64,000 bases of DNA from JAAZNO01 sp012798275 (GTDB taxonomy: Bacteria > Chloroflexota > Anaerolineae > B4-G1 > SLSP01), in the NCBI GenBank assembly GCA_035347995.1, contig DAOPQD010000003.1, positions 1 to 64,000 on the forward strand, written 5' to 3'. The notes under the pieces were generated by a model. It saw only the letters and a list, made by a program, of their open reading frames with translations. It had not been told where the DNA came from and made no database searches. Positions 55,096-64,000 of the stretch are shown here, in pieces (position 1 is the first letter of the stretch; the number at the start of each line of letters is the position of its first letter). A program made the position numbers and the translations under genes.

Positions 55096-56529
55096 TTATG
55101 TCAACCGGAAACACTCGCGCAACCACCGTCCCCAATAAGCAGTTCTTTCTTTCAACAAAAACAATCGAACGCCAAATGTCCCCAACTGCTGCAGCCATTC
55201 CGGATGACACGTTAAACGCCTGGTATGGGGATCATCCTGCCTCTGCCGGGCACAGGCTTGCACTGCTTGCATAGCTAGTGCTTCAGCCAAGTCCCGACTT
55301 TCCAGAAAGTCTGTCATCTCTGCCAGGTTCAGAAGGTGAATCCCATTTGCATCGCATCTCTCAAATGTCATTCCTGGATTGTATTCCATCAATAACGGAA
55401 CCAATTTCAGCGTTAGAGAGCAATCCCACAGCAAAGCCCGATCGAACTTACGCGATTGAACCAGGTACAAAAGAAAACGCAGATAGGTGTCGGGATGAAG
55501 AAAATGTGCCAAAATGAAGGTTTCCGGCGTCGAAAACGCAATAAGGGATTCTGGTGTCCGCTCTGATGGCCCTAATGCGACTACTGTCACCGGATGATCG
55601 GGTGGCACCAATTCAGGCTTGAAGACAGATAAGACATCAACTGAAGGCACGACTAGCAAAACCCGCTCCCTCGGCTTTAGGGAATTAAAAGACGGCACAT
55701 TCTCACACGACGGCATACCGGATTCATCAAAGGGATGCTCAGGGATATACACTGGCCCTTGACGAAAAAGCAGCGGATATCTGTGTCGCAGCATACGCCG
55801 TGTCTGGCTGGCGCCCCTCTCAGTCCACAGCCCCCAACGATCAGCATGTGAAGGCCGACGGCGATACCAATCCAAAACTTCAGGAATTGTATGCCCCCAA
55901 TACTCATGTGCAGCAAAACGTAACCACAAATCCCAATCCTCCAAGCCCGTACGCATTTCCTCATCAAACCCGCCGATGGCAATAAAGGCATCCCGTCGTA
56001 CCAGCGCTGTCAAGGTAATGGGATTGCGGTCAAGAAACAACCACGGGCACTCAAATCCTGCCATTGAGACATAAGACTGCGCCCCAAAGCCATGAGTATA
56101 CCCTTTACACATTGTCCATTCAGGGTGGCTTTCCAAACACCATAATAGTTTCTCCAAAGCCGTGGGCTCAATAAGGTCATCCGAGTCCAGAAAAAACAAA
56201 TAAGGTGCGCGCGTCAGCCTCGCGGCCAAGTTCCGAGCTGCAGAAGGACCACGATGCACAGGTTGATCCAAAACCTTAATGCGGGGATCCATGTCGCGGG
56301 TCTCTGCCAAAATCGCCCTAGAAAATGGATCAGAAGAAGCATCGTTAACAATGATCCATTCCCACTGTTGAAATGATTGTCCTAGAAGAGAAGCGCGGGT
56401 TTGCTCAAAGACGCTGCCCGTGTCAAAAAACGGCGTAATCACCGACACGAGAGGAGCGACGGTCAGATCAGCCAGCTCGTATTGAAAACATTCACACCTT
56501 TCCATACCCAATAACCAGTCAGGAATCAT
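55096..56529 (-). CDS. GT2 glycosyltransferase with an unrecognised C-terminal domain
   Basis: About 477 residues from ATG 56529 (a TTG at 56547 overlaps the upstream stop). The GT-A domain covers about 25-260: 'VSVITPFFDTGSVFEQTRAS', 'WIIVNDASSDPFSRAILAET', 'YLFFLDSDDLIEPTALEKLL' (DSDD) and 'EEMRTGLEDWDLWLRFAAHE' (ED base). The C-terminal 200 residues ('PRERVLLVVPSVDVLSVFKP', 'LIAFSTPETFILAHFLHPDT', 'YNPGMTFERCDANGIHLLNL') form a separate fold I do not recognise, not a second GT-A. It is in the glycan operon. Confidence 0.85.
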   Translation of the reverse strand: MIPDWLLGMERCECFQYELADLTVAPLVSVITPFFDTGSVFEQTRASLLGQSFQQWEWIIVNDASSDPFSRAILAETRDMDPRIKVLDQPVHRGPSAARNLAARLTRAPYLFFLDSDDLIEPTALEKLLWCLESHPEWTMCKGYTHGFGAQSYVSMAGFECPWLFLDRNPITLTALVRRDAFIAIGGFDEEMRTGLEDWDLWLRFAAHEYWGHTIPEVLDWYRRRPSHADRWGLWTERGASQTRRMLRHRYPLLFRQGPVYIPEHPFDESGMPSCENVPSFNSLKPRERVLLVVPSVDVLSVFKPELVPPDHPVTVVALGPSERTPESLIAFSTPETFILAHFLHPDTYLRFLLYLVQSRKFDRALLWDCSLTLKLVPLLMEYNPGMTFERCDANGIHLLNLAEMTDFLESRDLAEALAMQAVQACARQRQDDPHTRRLTCHPEWLQQLGTFGVRLFLLKERTAYWGRWLRECFRLT

Positions 56530-56536
56530 CACAGTT

Positions 56537-58372
56537 TCATTCGCCAAGATTCAACCACACCAAAGCCATTTGACGTACCAGAGAAGAAGTTTCCCATTCC
56601 TGCGTTGCTAACCACTTGAGATCCACGAGTTTTTGCTCCCAATCAGCACTGGCCTGGCTTCGTCGTTTCCGGGTAGAGACATCCGGCGCCGGATGACAAG
56701 CATATGCTGTCTGCAAAGCAACCTTATACTCTTCTGCGATATGGGGAAGATCACGCACAACTTCAATCAAAGACCCCATGTATAAACCACATTCTGCTGT
56801 AATGGTATCCGTCCAGGAAAGGGGATAACGTGCCGCCAAGCGCAACAAGAAATCCCAGTCAGTAAGCGGTTCCTTCCCCACATCAAACTCCCCCACTTCC
56901 GCCAAGCACGAACGTCGGTATGCGAAAGCAGGCGCCGGTAAAATCGCCTCAGCCCATATCAGCCGCGGGTCGAAAACACCTTTGACATAGGGTGCACGAG
57001 CCATTGTCGTTATCTGTCCCTGTTCAGATACGCATAGAATGGCATTCACTTGGGTGGAGACAACAAAGGTATCAGAATTCGTCATAGATAACAACATTTC
57101 AATGTGAGTCGGATAAAGCACATCGCCAGCACGAAGACATACGAGCCAATCGCCGCGCGCCAGCGTGTGCGCATAATTCCAGGCACGCGAACTTTCTTCC
57201 GCTTGGGGCTTTCCACAAATAGTAATAGAAAGAGCACCTGCAAAACGCTCCATAGCCGTCTCGATCACATCTGCAGCGCCAACAAGCACAACCTCAAAGC
57301 AGGTCACGGTTTGATGCGCCAAACTATTCAAAGTACGGAGCAACATCACGGGATCAGCACGCGCAGCTACAGCAACCGTCAAACGCGGAGGACCATTCAA
57401 ATGCACGGATCGTTGCGGAGAGGGCGAAGCTTCTGAAAGATATGATACGCGCTCATAATAAAGACGTTCGTTCCGTTGCATCCAGTAGGTGTGTGCCAAC
57501 TGCTGTCCCTTGAAAGTGCGGCTCCCAAAATGGAAAGCAAAGGCCCCTGGAACCAAGGCCAGTGTATAGCCTGCTAACCGCGCGCGCAAGCAGAAATCGT
57601 TATCCTCATAGTTTCCCAAGCCGTAGGCTTCCGACATGCCGTTCAAGAACTCAAATACATGGCGACGCACCATGACGCAATAAAAAACCAAATGATCCAC
57701 TATTGGCTGAACGCCTGGACGATCAGCAATGCTGGCAGCATAGGCTGCGATTTGTGTGGGCTGCAGAGCCGTCGCAGCCGGATCCACTTGCGGGCCACGC
57801 CCCACATAGTTGGTGACGGGACTGACAACCGCTAATTGGGGATCCGCCTCTAGCGCCCTGACCAAGCGATCGACACATTGCGGGGCAAGGATCACATCGC
57901 TATTGACAAGCAGCAAAAATTCACCCCGTGCGTAAGCGGCGCCTTGATTGATGGCACGCGGGAATCCTACATTAACTGGATTCTCGATAAGATGAAAATT
58001 CGGATGCTCTGCTGCGAGCTGCTGTAAATACTCACGGCTGCCGTCTGTCGAGGCCTGATCAACAACTACAACTTCAAAATCCACACTGGTCTGATGACCA
58101 TAAATCGCCGTGATACATTGTTGCACGTAACTCAAGCCATTGCAGACAGGGATAATGAGGCTCACATGTGGAATGTTGACAATCAATTCAGATCGTACTT
58201 CCACAAAGGGAAACACAAACTCACGGCCCTTAGAACGACGCACCCCGATATACCACGCTTGAAGCCGTTCACTTGCCGCTTGCCAGGCTGCCGCAAGCCC
58301 ATTGTGCCGCAAAGTCCGCCATTGCCGACGCAAGCGTTGACGAGCATGCCAAAAGCATTGAGAGAAATTCAT
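56537..58372 (-). CDS. GT2 glycosyltransferase with two GT-A domains
   Basis: About 611 residues from ATG 58372 (TTG 58387 overlaps the previous stop). Domain 1 (about 65-300): 'VSLIIPVCNGLSYVQQCITA', 'VVVVDQASTDGSREYLQQLA', 'FLLLVNSDVILAPQCVDRLV' and 'YEDNDFCLRARLAGYTLALV'. Domain 2 (about 330-560): 'LTVAVAARADPVMLLRTLNS', 'VLVGAADVIETAMERFAG', 'LVCLRAGDVLYPTHIEMLLS', 'PLTDWDFLLRLAARYP'. The second domain has 'RAGD' in place of DxD but keeps the DWD motif. Two active sites could add two sugars in sequence. Confidence 0.86.
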   Translation of the reverse strand: MNFSQCFWHARQRLRRQWRTLRHNGLAAAWQAASERLQAWYIGVRRSKGREFVFPFVEVRSELIVNIPHVSLIIPVCNGLSYVQQCITAIYGHQTSVDFEVVVVDQASTDGSREYLQQLAAEHPNFHLIENPVNVGFPRAINQGAAYARGEFLLLVNSDVILAPQCVDRLVRALEADPQLAVVSPVTNYVGRGPQVDPAATALQPTQIAAYAASIADRPGVQPIVDHLVFYCVMVRRHVFEFLNGMSEAYGLGNYEDNDFCLRARLAGYTLALVPGAFAFHFGSRTFKGQQLAHTYWMQRNERLYYERVSYLSEASPSPQRSVHLNGPPRLTVAVAARADPVMLLRTLNSLAHQTVTCFEVVLVGAADVIETAMERFAGALSITICGKPQAEESSRAWNYAHTLARGDWLVCLRAGDVLYPTHIEMLLSMTNSDTFVVSTQVNAILCVSEQGQITTMARAPYVKGVFDPRLIWAEAILPAPAFAYRRSCLAEVGEFDVGKEPLTDWDFLLRLAARYPLSWTDTITAECGLYMGSLIEVVRDLPHIAEEYKVALQTAYACHPAPDVSTRKRRSQASADWEQKLVDLKWLATQEWETSSLVRQMALVWLNLGE

Positions 58373-58383
58373 TCTAACAAGAT

Positions 58384-60591
58384 TCAATTATCAACAGAGC
58401 TTGATGCAAACAACGTTTCCAAAATAGCTAACGCTGCGCGCTCCGGCACATAAGTGCATATATCGCGTAAGGCCCGCTGCTGCAGCCGCGTGCGCAACGA
58501 CGAGTCGCCCACCAATCTACCAAGTGCTTCCCAGCAAGCAGATTCAGAACTGGTATCAACCACTAGCGCATTTTGTTCATGGTGGGCAAAATCAATCGCA
58601 CCTCCTTGTTGTGGTACAATCACAGCGCACCCACAAGCCATTGCTTCCATTGCAGTCAAGCCCATCGCCTGATGAATAGAAAAATCCACGAAGATGTCTA
58701 CTTGATTCAAGAAGTTGGCAACTTGACGTTGATTTAACACCCCGCCAAGTTTCCAGGCAAAATCGTGTGGAATCGCCTTAAGATAAGGATCGTCCACCGC
58801 GATGCCAAAAAGCCAGGCTTCTACAACACCAACATGCTGACGGCACAGACGCTCCAGCATAGTCATGGTGAACTGTGGTGCACGATAAGGAGTACCTGCT
58901 CGAATTAGAGCCGCTACCCGCAGAGGCCGCTGAGGCCATTCCGGTAATTCACGAGGGCGTGGGCGGAAAAGATCAATATTTACGCTGGGCCCTACCAAAG
59001 TCGGGCGAACGCTTGTATATTCCTGAACCATGTGTTGTGTCCACTCAGTTTTAGTAAACAACCGGGCCTGTGGAAGCAAAGTGTAAGAGTGCAAGGCTTG
59101 CTCAAAATATGCTGACCCTTGCGAATACATGAGAGGCTCAAAACCCTGCACATAATAGCCTAACACACAAGAGTCTTCTTTACGCGACAAATCAAGTAAC
59201 CAGGGAACGGTTGTATTTACTGTAGCGATGATCGCATCATACTGCTTGCTCAGAGCCTGCACCTGGTCGGGGCGACCATACACTACAGTTAAAGGGAAAT
59301 GGGGATAGCTTTGTTCGAAACGTTCCTGATACCCTTCCAAATTAAAGACTGTCACGGACACACCCATCTCCTGCATAGCACGCGCTTCATCCAAAATGAC
59401 GTTCACGCCGCCAGCGGGCCCCATTGCCGGCAACAAGAACAACAATTTACGTCCAGAAAAGCGCACTCTGCCACATTCTACACACTGGCGGCGGGCAAAC
59501 ATTACCCGACTACGCGCACGAATCCCTTCCAAAACCCGATCATAACGACAGTATTGCACACCCTCCTCAATGATGCGCCGGCCATGTTTCTCAGCGAGGA
59601 TTTCTCCAGCACGGACCGCCAATGCCCGACGACGTTCATGAGAGTAGCTCCGCGATTGAGCATGAAACACATATGCATCATCCGCTAGCGCCGGTTGCCA
59701 TCCAGCTCTACGCGCACGCAGGACATAATCATCTTCTTCACCGTAGCCACGTCCAAAATTCTCTTCATCCAAATAACCAATGTCTTGTAAAACTGCCCGC
59801 TTGATACACAAACAAAACCCATTTAGCAATGGCATTGGCACATAAAGGCGTCCAGAATACCAGGCCAACCACTGCGCCCATTCGTCAACCGTCACTCCTT
59901 CAGGTAAGGGATTTTCTGCCCAGTCACCATCAACCTCAATCTCTGGGACCGATTGCCACGAAGCTGTATTGGAGAGAGGCCCAACGATGCCAAAGCGGTC
60001 ACTCGATTCTGCACACGCTATCAGGCGATCCAACCAACCTTCAGTCACAATAGTATCACTATTAAGGAGCACAACATAATCACTCTGAACTTGTCTAAGC
60101 CCGAAATTCGCCGCGAATGTATATCCCTGCGCCGTCTCATTACGCAATAAAGGCACGTCATGCTCAAAAGCGAATTGACGCAAATAATCGCGCGTTGGAC
60201 TATCGCTACCATCATCAACGATCCATAATGTGTCTACGGGACGCGCATGCCGCAATACGGACTCCAAGCAACGCTGCACATCAGCCAGGGCATTATGAAC
60301 ACATACAACTACGGACACCGTAGTTTGATGGGGCAACAAGGGCGGACGTTCCGCCACTTCCGACACCGTAATAAGTTCACCGCGTAGTGGTCTGAGATGC
60401 AGGCGGAATCTCCAATAAGAGCGTTTGAGATGCCAAAAAACATTGTCAAAGATCGGCAAAAATGCTTCAAACAACAAACGTAGATGATGTTTCCGAAATG
60501 CAAGAATTATACCATGCAAAACCTGATCACGTATACTTTGAGGTGGAACCAGGCGATCTCGCAGAGCGTGTAGAAAAGGGCGCATTCCCAT
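58384..60591 (-). CDS. Bifunctional GT2-GT4 glycosyltransferase, WsaF-like C-terminal half
   Basis: A 735-residue protein from ATG 60591. The N-terminal 90 residues are a basic helical stretch. GT-A domain about 90-330: 'VSVVVCVHNALADVQRCLES', 'LWIVDDGSDSPTRDYLRQFA', 'YVVLLNSDTIVTEGWLDRLI', 'GYGEEDDYVLRARRAGW'. GT-B domain about 385-725: 'LLPAMGPAGGVNVILDEARA', 'DAIIATVNTTVPWLLDLS', 'LGYYVQGFEPLMY', 'RVAALIRAGTPYRAP', 'FVDFSIHQAMGLTAMEAMAC', resembling the WsaF rhamnosyltransferase family. Its closest relative in the window is the gene at 61755-64000. Confidence 0.88.
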   Translation of the reverse strand: MGMRPFLHALRDRLVPPQSIRDQVLHGIILAFRKHHLRLLFEAFLPIFDNVFWHLKRSYWRFRLHLRPLRGELITVSEVAERPPLLPHQTTVSVVVCVHNALADVQRCLESVLRHARPVDTLWIVDDGSDSPTRDYLRQFAFEHDVPLLRNETAQGYTFAANFGLRQVQSDYVVLLNSDTIVTEGWLDRLIACAESSDRFGIVGPLSNTASWQSVPEIEVDGDWAENPLPEGVTVDEWAQWLAWYSGRLYVPMPLLNGFCLCIKRAVLQDIGYLDEENFGRGYGEEDDYVLRARRAGWQPALADDAYVFHAQSRSYSHERRRALAVRAGEILAEKHGRRIIEEGVQYCRYDRVLEGIRARSRVMFARRQCVECGRVRFSGRKLLFLLPAMGPAGGVNVILDEARAMQEMGVSVTVFNLEGYQERFEQSYPHFPLTVVYGRPDQVQALSKQYDAIIATVNTTVPWLLDLSRKEDSCVLGYYVQGFEPLMYSQGSAYFEQALHSYTLLPQARLFTKTEWTQHMVQEYTSVRPTLVGPSVNIDLFRPRPRELPEWPQRPLRVAALIRAGTPYRAPQFTMTMLERLCRQHVGVVEAWLFGIAVDDPYLKAIPHDFAWKLGGVLNQRQVANFLNQVDIFVDFSIHQAMGLTAMEAMACGCAVIVPQQGGAIDFAHHEQNALVVDTSSESACWEALGRLVGDSSLRTRLQQRALRDICTYVPERAALAILETLFASSSVDN

Positions 60592-60602
60592 GCTATCGCC
60601 CT

Positions 60603-61736
60603 TTAGCGCTGTGTTAACAGAGATTCAAAAGCATCTATCCAATATTGCGCAGCACGTGCCACAATACGTTCAGCATAAAGGTACTGCCGTGCATTAGATG
60701 CAATGCGTTGCCGCAAGGATGCATCAAGAATCAGGGTTTCCAAAGCTTCCACCCAAGCTTCAGTCGTGTTCTCGGCTAACCAGCCCGTCTCACCATGCAC
60801 CACTGATTCCATATAAGCTGGGACGCGGCTATAGATCCCGGCAGCACCGATAGCGCTATAGTCGAGGAACTTAATGTCGGATTTACACCGATTGAAATCG
60901 TCGTCGCACAAGGGGGAAATTGCAATGTCCCAAAAGACTCGCTGTGAGAACCACCGCATGAAGTGCGGATATTCAGATTGCTGGGGTTTAAGACAAATAA
61001 GATGGACTGGTAATTCCGCTAACGATGCCAATGTTTCAGAATATGCAGCCACACCCAATACCACAAAATAAACAATGTTCCCATACCTGCGGAATATCTT
61101 ATGAAGTGCCGGCAAAATCATTAAAAGATCATCGTCGTGAGTAAAAGTTCCCATATAACCAATAGTGACACGCTTTCGGCCAGCATGGTGTAGAAACCAC
61201 CTCACATTTCTAGAGATGTGCTTCCAAGACAATCCCCATATCGAAGATAAGTCACCTGCCATCCCCCCTTTATAATCATCAAGTAACCGCTCATCCAACA
61301 AATTCGGAACGACCGCTATGTTATCATTATAGATCGCAAGCTGCTCCTTCAAAGCAGGAGTGGTAACAATCATACCATCAACATTAGGGATGAGATAGTC
61401 AAGGGCATCCATTTGATCCTTTGTAAAAAGCCAATCTTTGGGCGCTGTTGCCAATGCTAGAAGATTATCATCTATTGCATGGAACAAGCGAACGCCAGAT
61501 TGACGAGTGAGCTCCCGAAGATGCTCGACTGCCGCGCGACAAACATCAGGACGCCACAGGCGGTCTACAATGACTGCATCAACAGGAGTACCATCATAGA
61601 CACGATCAGCTGTGACCTCAAAATAATCCCGAAATACTGGGTGTGTCAAAGGTCTCAACAACCGAATATAAGCACTGCCAAAAGGGCGTAAATCACTTCC
61701 GTGTTCGTAAAGGATATGTATACGTAAAGGCGTCAT
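60603..61736 (-). CDS. GT4-like glycosyltransferase
   Basis: A 377-residue protein; ATG 61736 follows GGGAGG. 'RIHILYEHGSDLRPFGSAYI', 'FHAIDDNLLALATAP' and the C-terminal 'VTIGYMGTFTHDDDLLMILP', 'SPLCDDDFNRCKSDIKFLDY', 'SAIGAAGIYSRVPAYMESVV' match a GT-B group that is often encoded beside WsaF-like proteins. The usual E-x7-E is changed. It sits between the two GT2-GT4 fusions, gaps 11 and 18 bases. Confidence 0.82.
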   Translation of the reverse strand: MTPLRIHILYEHGSDLRPFGSAYIRLLRPLTHPVFRDYFEVTADRVYDGTPVDAVIVDRLWRPDVCRAAVEHLRELTRQSGVRLFHAIDDNLLALATAPKDWLFTKDQMDALDYLIPNVDGMIVTTPALKEQLAIYNDNIAVVPNLLDERLLDDYKGGMAGDLSSIWGLSWKHISRNVRWFLHHAGRKRVTIGYMGTFTHDDDLLMILPALHKIFRRYGNIVYFVVLGVAAYSETLASLAELPVHLICLKPQQSEYPHFMRWFSQRVFWDIAISPLCDDDFNRCKSDIKFLDYSAIGAAGIYSRVPAYMESVVHGETGWLAENTTEAWVEALETLILDASLRQRIASNARQYLYAERIVARAAQYWIDAFESLLTQR

Positions 61737-61754
61737 CCAACAAAAGACCTCCCG

Positions 61755-64000
61755 CTACCCAAACAACACCTTCAGTATTTCCAAAGCAGAGCGCTCAGGA
61801 AATAACGAAGCCACGTCATGAACTGCTTGTCGACGAAGCCTATCCCGTAATTCATGATCTTTAATGAGTCGTTGCAAAGCCTGCCAACATTCTTCTGGGG
61901 AATTGGTATTAACAACGAGGCTATTGTACTCATGCCGGGCATAAGTCTGAGCACCACCATATTCAGGAACAATAACAGCAACTCCACTTGACATTGCCTC
62001 TAAGGCAGCCAAACCCATAGCCTGATGAGAAGAAAAATCCACAAAAATATCCACTTCGTTAAAGAAGTGAGCTACTTGTTTTTGAGTCAGCACGCCAGCA
62101 AGTAGCCACGGGAAATCATTAGGCAATGCCCCAAAAGCAGGGTCTGCAAGTTCTGTACCAAAAATCATCACTTGTACTTCATCACCATACATAAGAGCCG
62201 CGCGTTGTAGAATCTCCATCGTAAGTCTAGGTCCACGATAAAGCGTGTTCGGCCTGATCATCGCTGCAATTCGTAAAGGACGATCAGGCCATGTTACCTC
62301 TGAAAACGGCCGAGGGCAAAAGAGGTCAGTGTTAATGCTTACCCCGACCAAAGCACACTTGGCCCCCGTATGCGCTTTAACCTCATCACGCGTCCAGGCC
62401 GTTTTTGTAAAAAGGCGCAAACCAGTAATCAGAGTATAAGATTCTAGTGCCTGCTCATATTCCAATGTTCCCACCTCATATATGTAAGGTTCAAATCCCT
62501 GAACATAATACCCCAATACAGGAGGTGAATTCAGCATCAGTAATGGTTTTAGCCAGTCTACAGTAAAATATACACTCGCGATCACTGCATCATAATCTGC
62601 GGCCATGACTCCCAAACATTCGTGATCCCCATAAATTACAGGAATTTGCATGTCTGGGTATGATCGTTCAAATTTCTCTCTAAAAGCTGTCTTGTTAAAA
62701 ATTTGCGCATCCACTCCCATTTTACGCATAGCATATACTTCATCAATAATTACATTTGCCCCACCTCCCGGTTCTGTAATTGGCAAAATGAATAATACTT
62801 TTCGACCACTATAACTTTGGCGACCAATCTCCAATAGCTCATGACGTGCCAGAATAGTTCTACTGCGCGCACGAATACCTTCAAGCGTCAGAGAATTCTG
62901 GCAAAAAGCAACCGCCTGCGTTATCAATTCCGTTCCATACTTACTAGCCAGAATCGTATTGTATAATTTTTTCTTATCGAAATAATTTTGAAAATCAATG
63001 TGATAGAGATAAACATCATCAGCCAAAACAGTTTTCCAGCCGGCGCGGCGGGCACGAAAAATATATTCATTCAACGCTAAATTCCCCTCATTTATGCTGG
63101 TATCCAAACCACCCAGCCTCCCAATCAGATCACGCTTAACCATAAAACAAAAATGATCTAATAAAGGCATCGGGGGATAGAGGCGACAAGAATAATCAGC
63201 CAAAAGCGCACCCATTTCATCCACAGCCATTGTATCTGGCAAACGATTTGCAACAAAAGTTCCATTGAGTTCAGCTTCCGGGATTGATTGCCAGGCACCA
63301 TGATTAGTGAGGGGGGCCACAATACCGATAGTGGGATCAGACTCAGCGCAAGCAACCATACGATCCAACCATCCACCTGTCACTATAACATCGCCATCCA
63401 AAGCTACCACATATGCTGCCACTGAATCTTGCAAGAGCTGGCTAATTGTCGCAACATATCCTTGCGTCTGGTGAGTATGGATCACTCTGGCTCCATATTG
63501 TGCAGAAAACTCAATTAAATAGTCTCGAGTCTCAACATTACTCCCGTCATCAATCAAGATCAAGGAGTAAGGTTGATTTGTATATTTAAATAATGATAAC
63601 AGACAGCTTTGCACTTCATTGAGTCTATCATGGACGTAAACAATTATATCAACATCACGAAAATGTGTATATGCTATTTCACGCAAATGAACCTCTGGGA
63701 TAAGAAGCACCTTTCCGACAACTTGCATTCTACCTAATCGCCGATTCCAACGCCGCCGCTGTAATTTCGCCAAGAAATCAGCTTTTATTAATTTTGGGAT
63801 TTCCACTAACTTACGTATGTTTCTATCCCGCAAACCCAACCAAAAAGTTTGGAAAATCCGATCACGAAGACTGGCAGGGGGCAATACGACGGCGCGGCAG
63901 TTCTGTAAAGCCAACATGATTTTCCAACCAGCACTATCCTCCAAATGCTCCCAACGCTTCTCTGATCGCACAACACTCGCCTGCAACTCGCGAATCTCGT
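61755..64000 (-). CDS. Bifunctional GT2-GT4 glycosyltransferase with coiled-coil N-terminus, 5' end outside window
   Basis: At least 748 residues; the frame runs off the right edge (EIRELQASVVRSEKRWEHLE at its visible start), so the true start is not seen. A TTG at 63986 could be mistaken for a start but has no ribosome site. The visible N-terminus is coiled-coil-like. GT-A domain: 'VDIIVYVHDRLNEVQSCLLS', 'LILIDDGSNVETRDYLIEFS', 'YVVALDGDVIVTGGWLDRMV'. GT-B domain: 'LFILPITEPGGGANVIIDEV', 'LGYYVQGFEPYIYEVG', 'AAMIRPNTLYRGPRLTMEIL', 'VDFSSHQAMGLAALEAMSSG'. It is a clear paralogue of the gene at 58384-60591. Confidence 0.87.
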   Translation of the reverse strand, partial: EIRELQASVVRSEKRWEHLEDSAGWKIMLALQNCRAVVLPPASLRDRIFQTFWLGLRDRNIRKLVEIPKLIKADFLAKLQRRRWNRRLGRMQVVGKVLLIPEVHLREIAYTHFRDVDIIVYVHDRLNEVQSCLLSLFKYTNQPYSLILIDDGSNVETRDYLIEFSAQYGARVIHTHQTQGYVATISQLLQDSVAAYVVALDGDVIVTGGWLDRMVACAESDPTIGIVAPLTNHGAWQSIPEAELNGTFVANRLPDTMAVDEMGALLADYSCRLYPPMPLLDHFCFMVKRDLIGRLGGLDTSINEGNLALNEYIFRARRAGWKTVLADDVYLYHIDFQNYFDKKKLYNTILASKYGTELITQAVAFCQNSLTLEGIRARSRTILARHELLEIGRQSYSGRKVLFILPITEPGGGANVIIDEVYAMRKMGVDAQIFNKTAFREKFERSYPDMQIPVIYGDHECLGVMAADYDAVIASVYFTVDWLKPLLMLNSPPVLGYYVQGFEPYIYEVGTLEYEQALESYTLITGLRLFTKTAWTRDEVKAHTGAKCALVGVSINTDLFCPRPFSEVTWPDRPLRIAAMIRPNTLYRGPRLTMEILQRAALMYGDEVQVMIFGTELADPAFGALPNDFPWLLAGVLTQKQVAHFFNEVDIFVDFSSHQAMGLAALEAMSSGVAVIVPEYGGAQTYARHEYNSLVVNTNSPEECWQALQRLIKDHELRDRLRRQAVHDVASLFPERSALEILKVLFG

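Noticed and set aside
62480..62520. GGTTCAAATCCC resembling a tRNA T-loop
   Set aside because: It lies inside a glycosyltransferase frame and no acceptor or anticodon stems can be formed around it.

Overview
The window looks like chromosomal DNA of a Chloroflexota bacterium of the Anaerolineae/Caldilineae kind. This is inferred from gene content only: large exported proteins with DUF11 repeats and a 'VYLPLVIR' tail, an AcdAB-type fused acyl-CoA ligase, a one-piece ABC-2 exporter, a PspC mini-protein, and 'SLEQYRAELAQLRVTDAWGR' stress/membrane proteins. There are no rRNA genes, and I found no tRNA or CRISPR. GC content is high in roughly 1-7800 and 15000-41300, and clearly lower in 7800-10700, 11700-12900, 13750-14400 and 41400-53800.

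Layout. 168-6793: a membrane protein, an exported Cna-B/LysM protein, a VapC-like PIN toxin with a frameshifted AbrB-type antitoxin, and a fused ABC exporter. 6870-10649: a gingipain-type (C25) cysteine peptidase. 10804-13298: a compact four-gene operon of PqqD-like protein, radical SAM/SPASM enzyme, an unlisted 58-residue Cys-rich peptide and an HPr-kinase-like protein. It has its own promoter and terminator and is my best candidate for an undescribed peptide-modification (RiPP) system. 13653-24555: four exported proteins (G8-like, GH13 amylase, DOMON-like, subtilase) that end in the same FN3-like + membrane anchor module. 24703-41219: mostly housekeeping and transport genes (GNAT, PspC, class IV aminotransferase, EamA and MFS carriers, acyl-CoA ligase, two Nudix hydrolases, EEP nuclease, two-component system, sterol-desaturase-like enzyme, HtpG). 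41506-64000: an exported protein followed by a surface-glycan region with nine glycosyltransferase genes, three GT39-like multispanning proteins and a flippase-like protein; at least eight of these genes run as one leftward operon from the right edge to 50642.

Repeats. Spaces between genes carry several short repeat families: an exact 23-unit heptamer array directly before the acyl-CoA ligase, degenerate octamer tracts at four loci, and a 0.45-kb array of alternating palindromic units with solitary copies elsewhere.

Broken genes. Three loci are interrupted: the AbrB antitoxin (about one base missing), a TumE-like toxin (about one base missing), and the DOMON-like gene (in-frame TGA). Any of these could be an assembly or sequencing error, and reads would decide.
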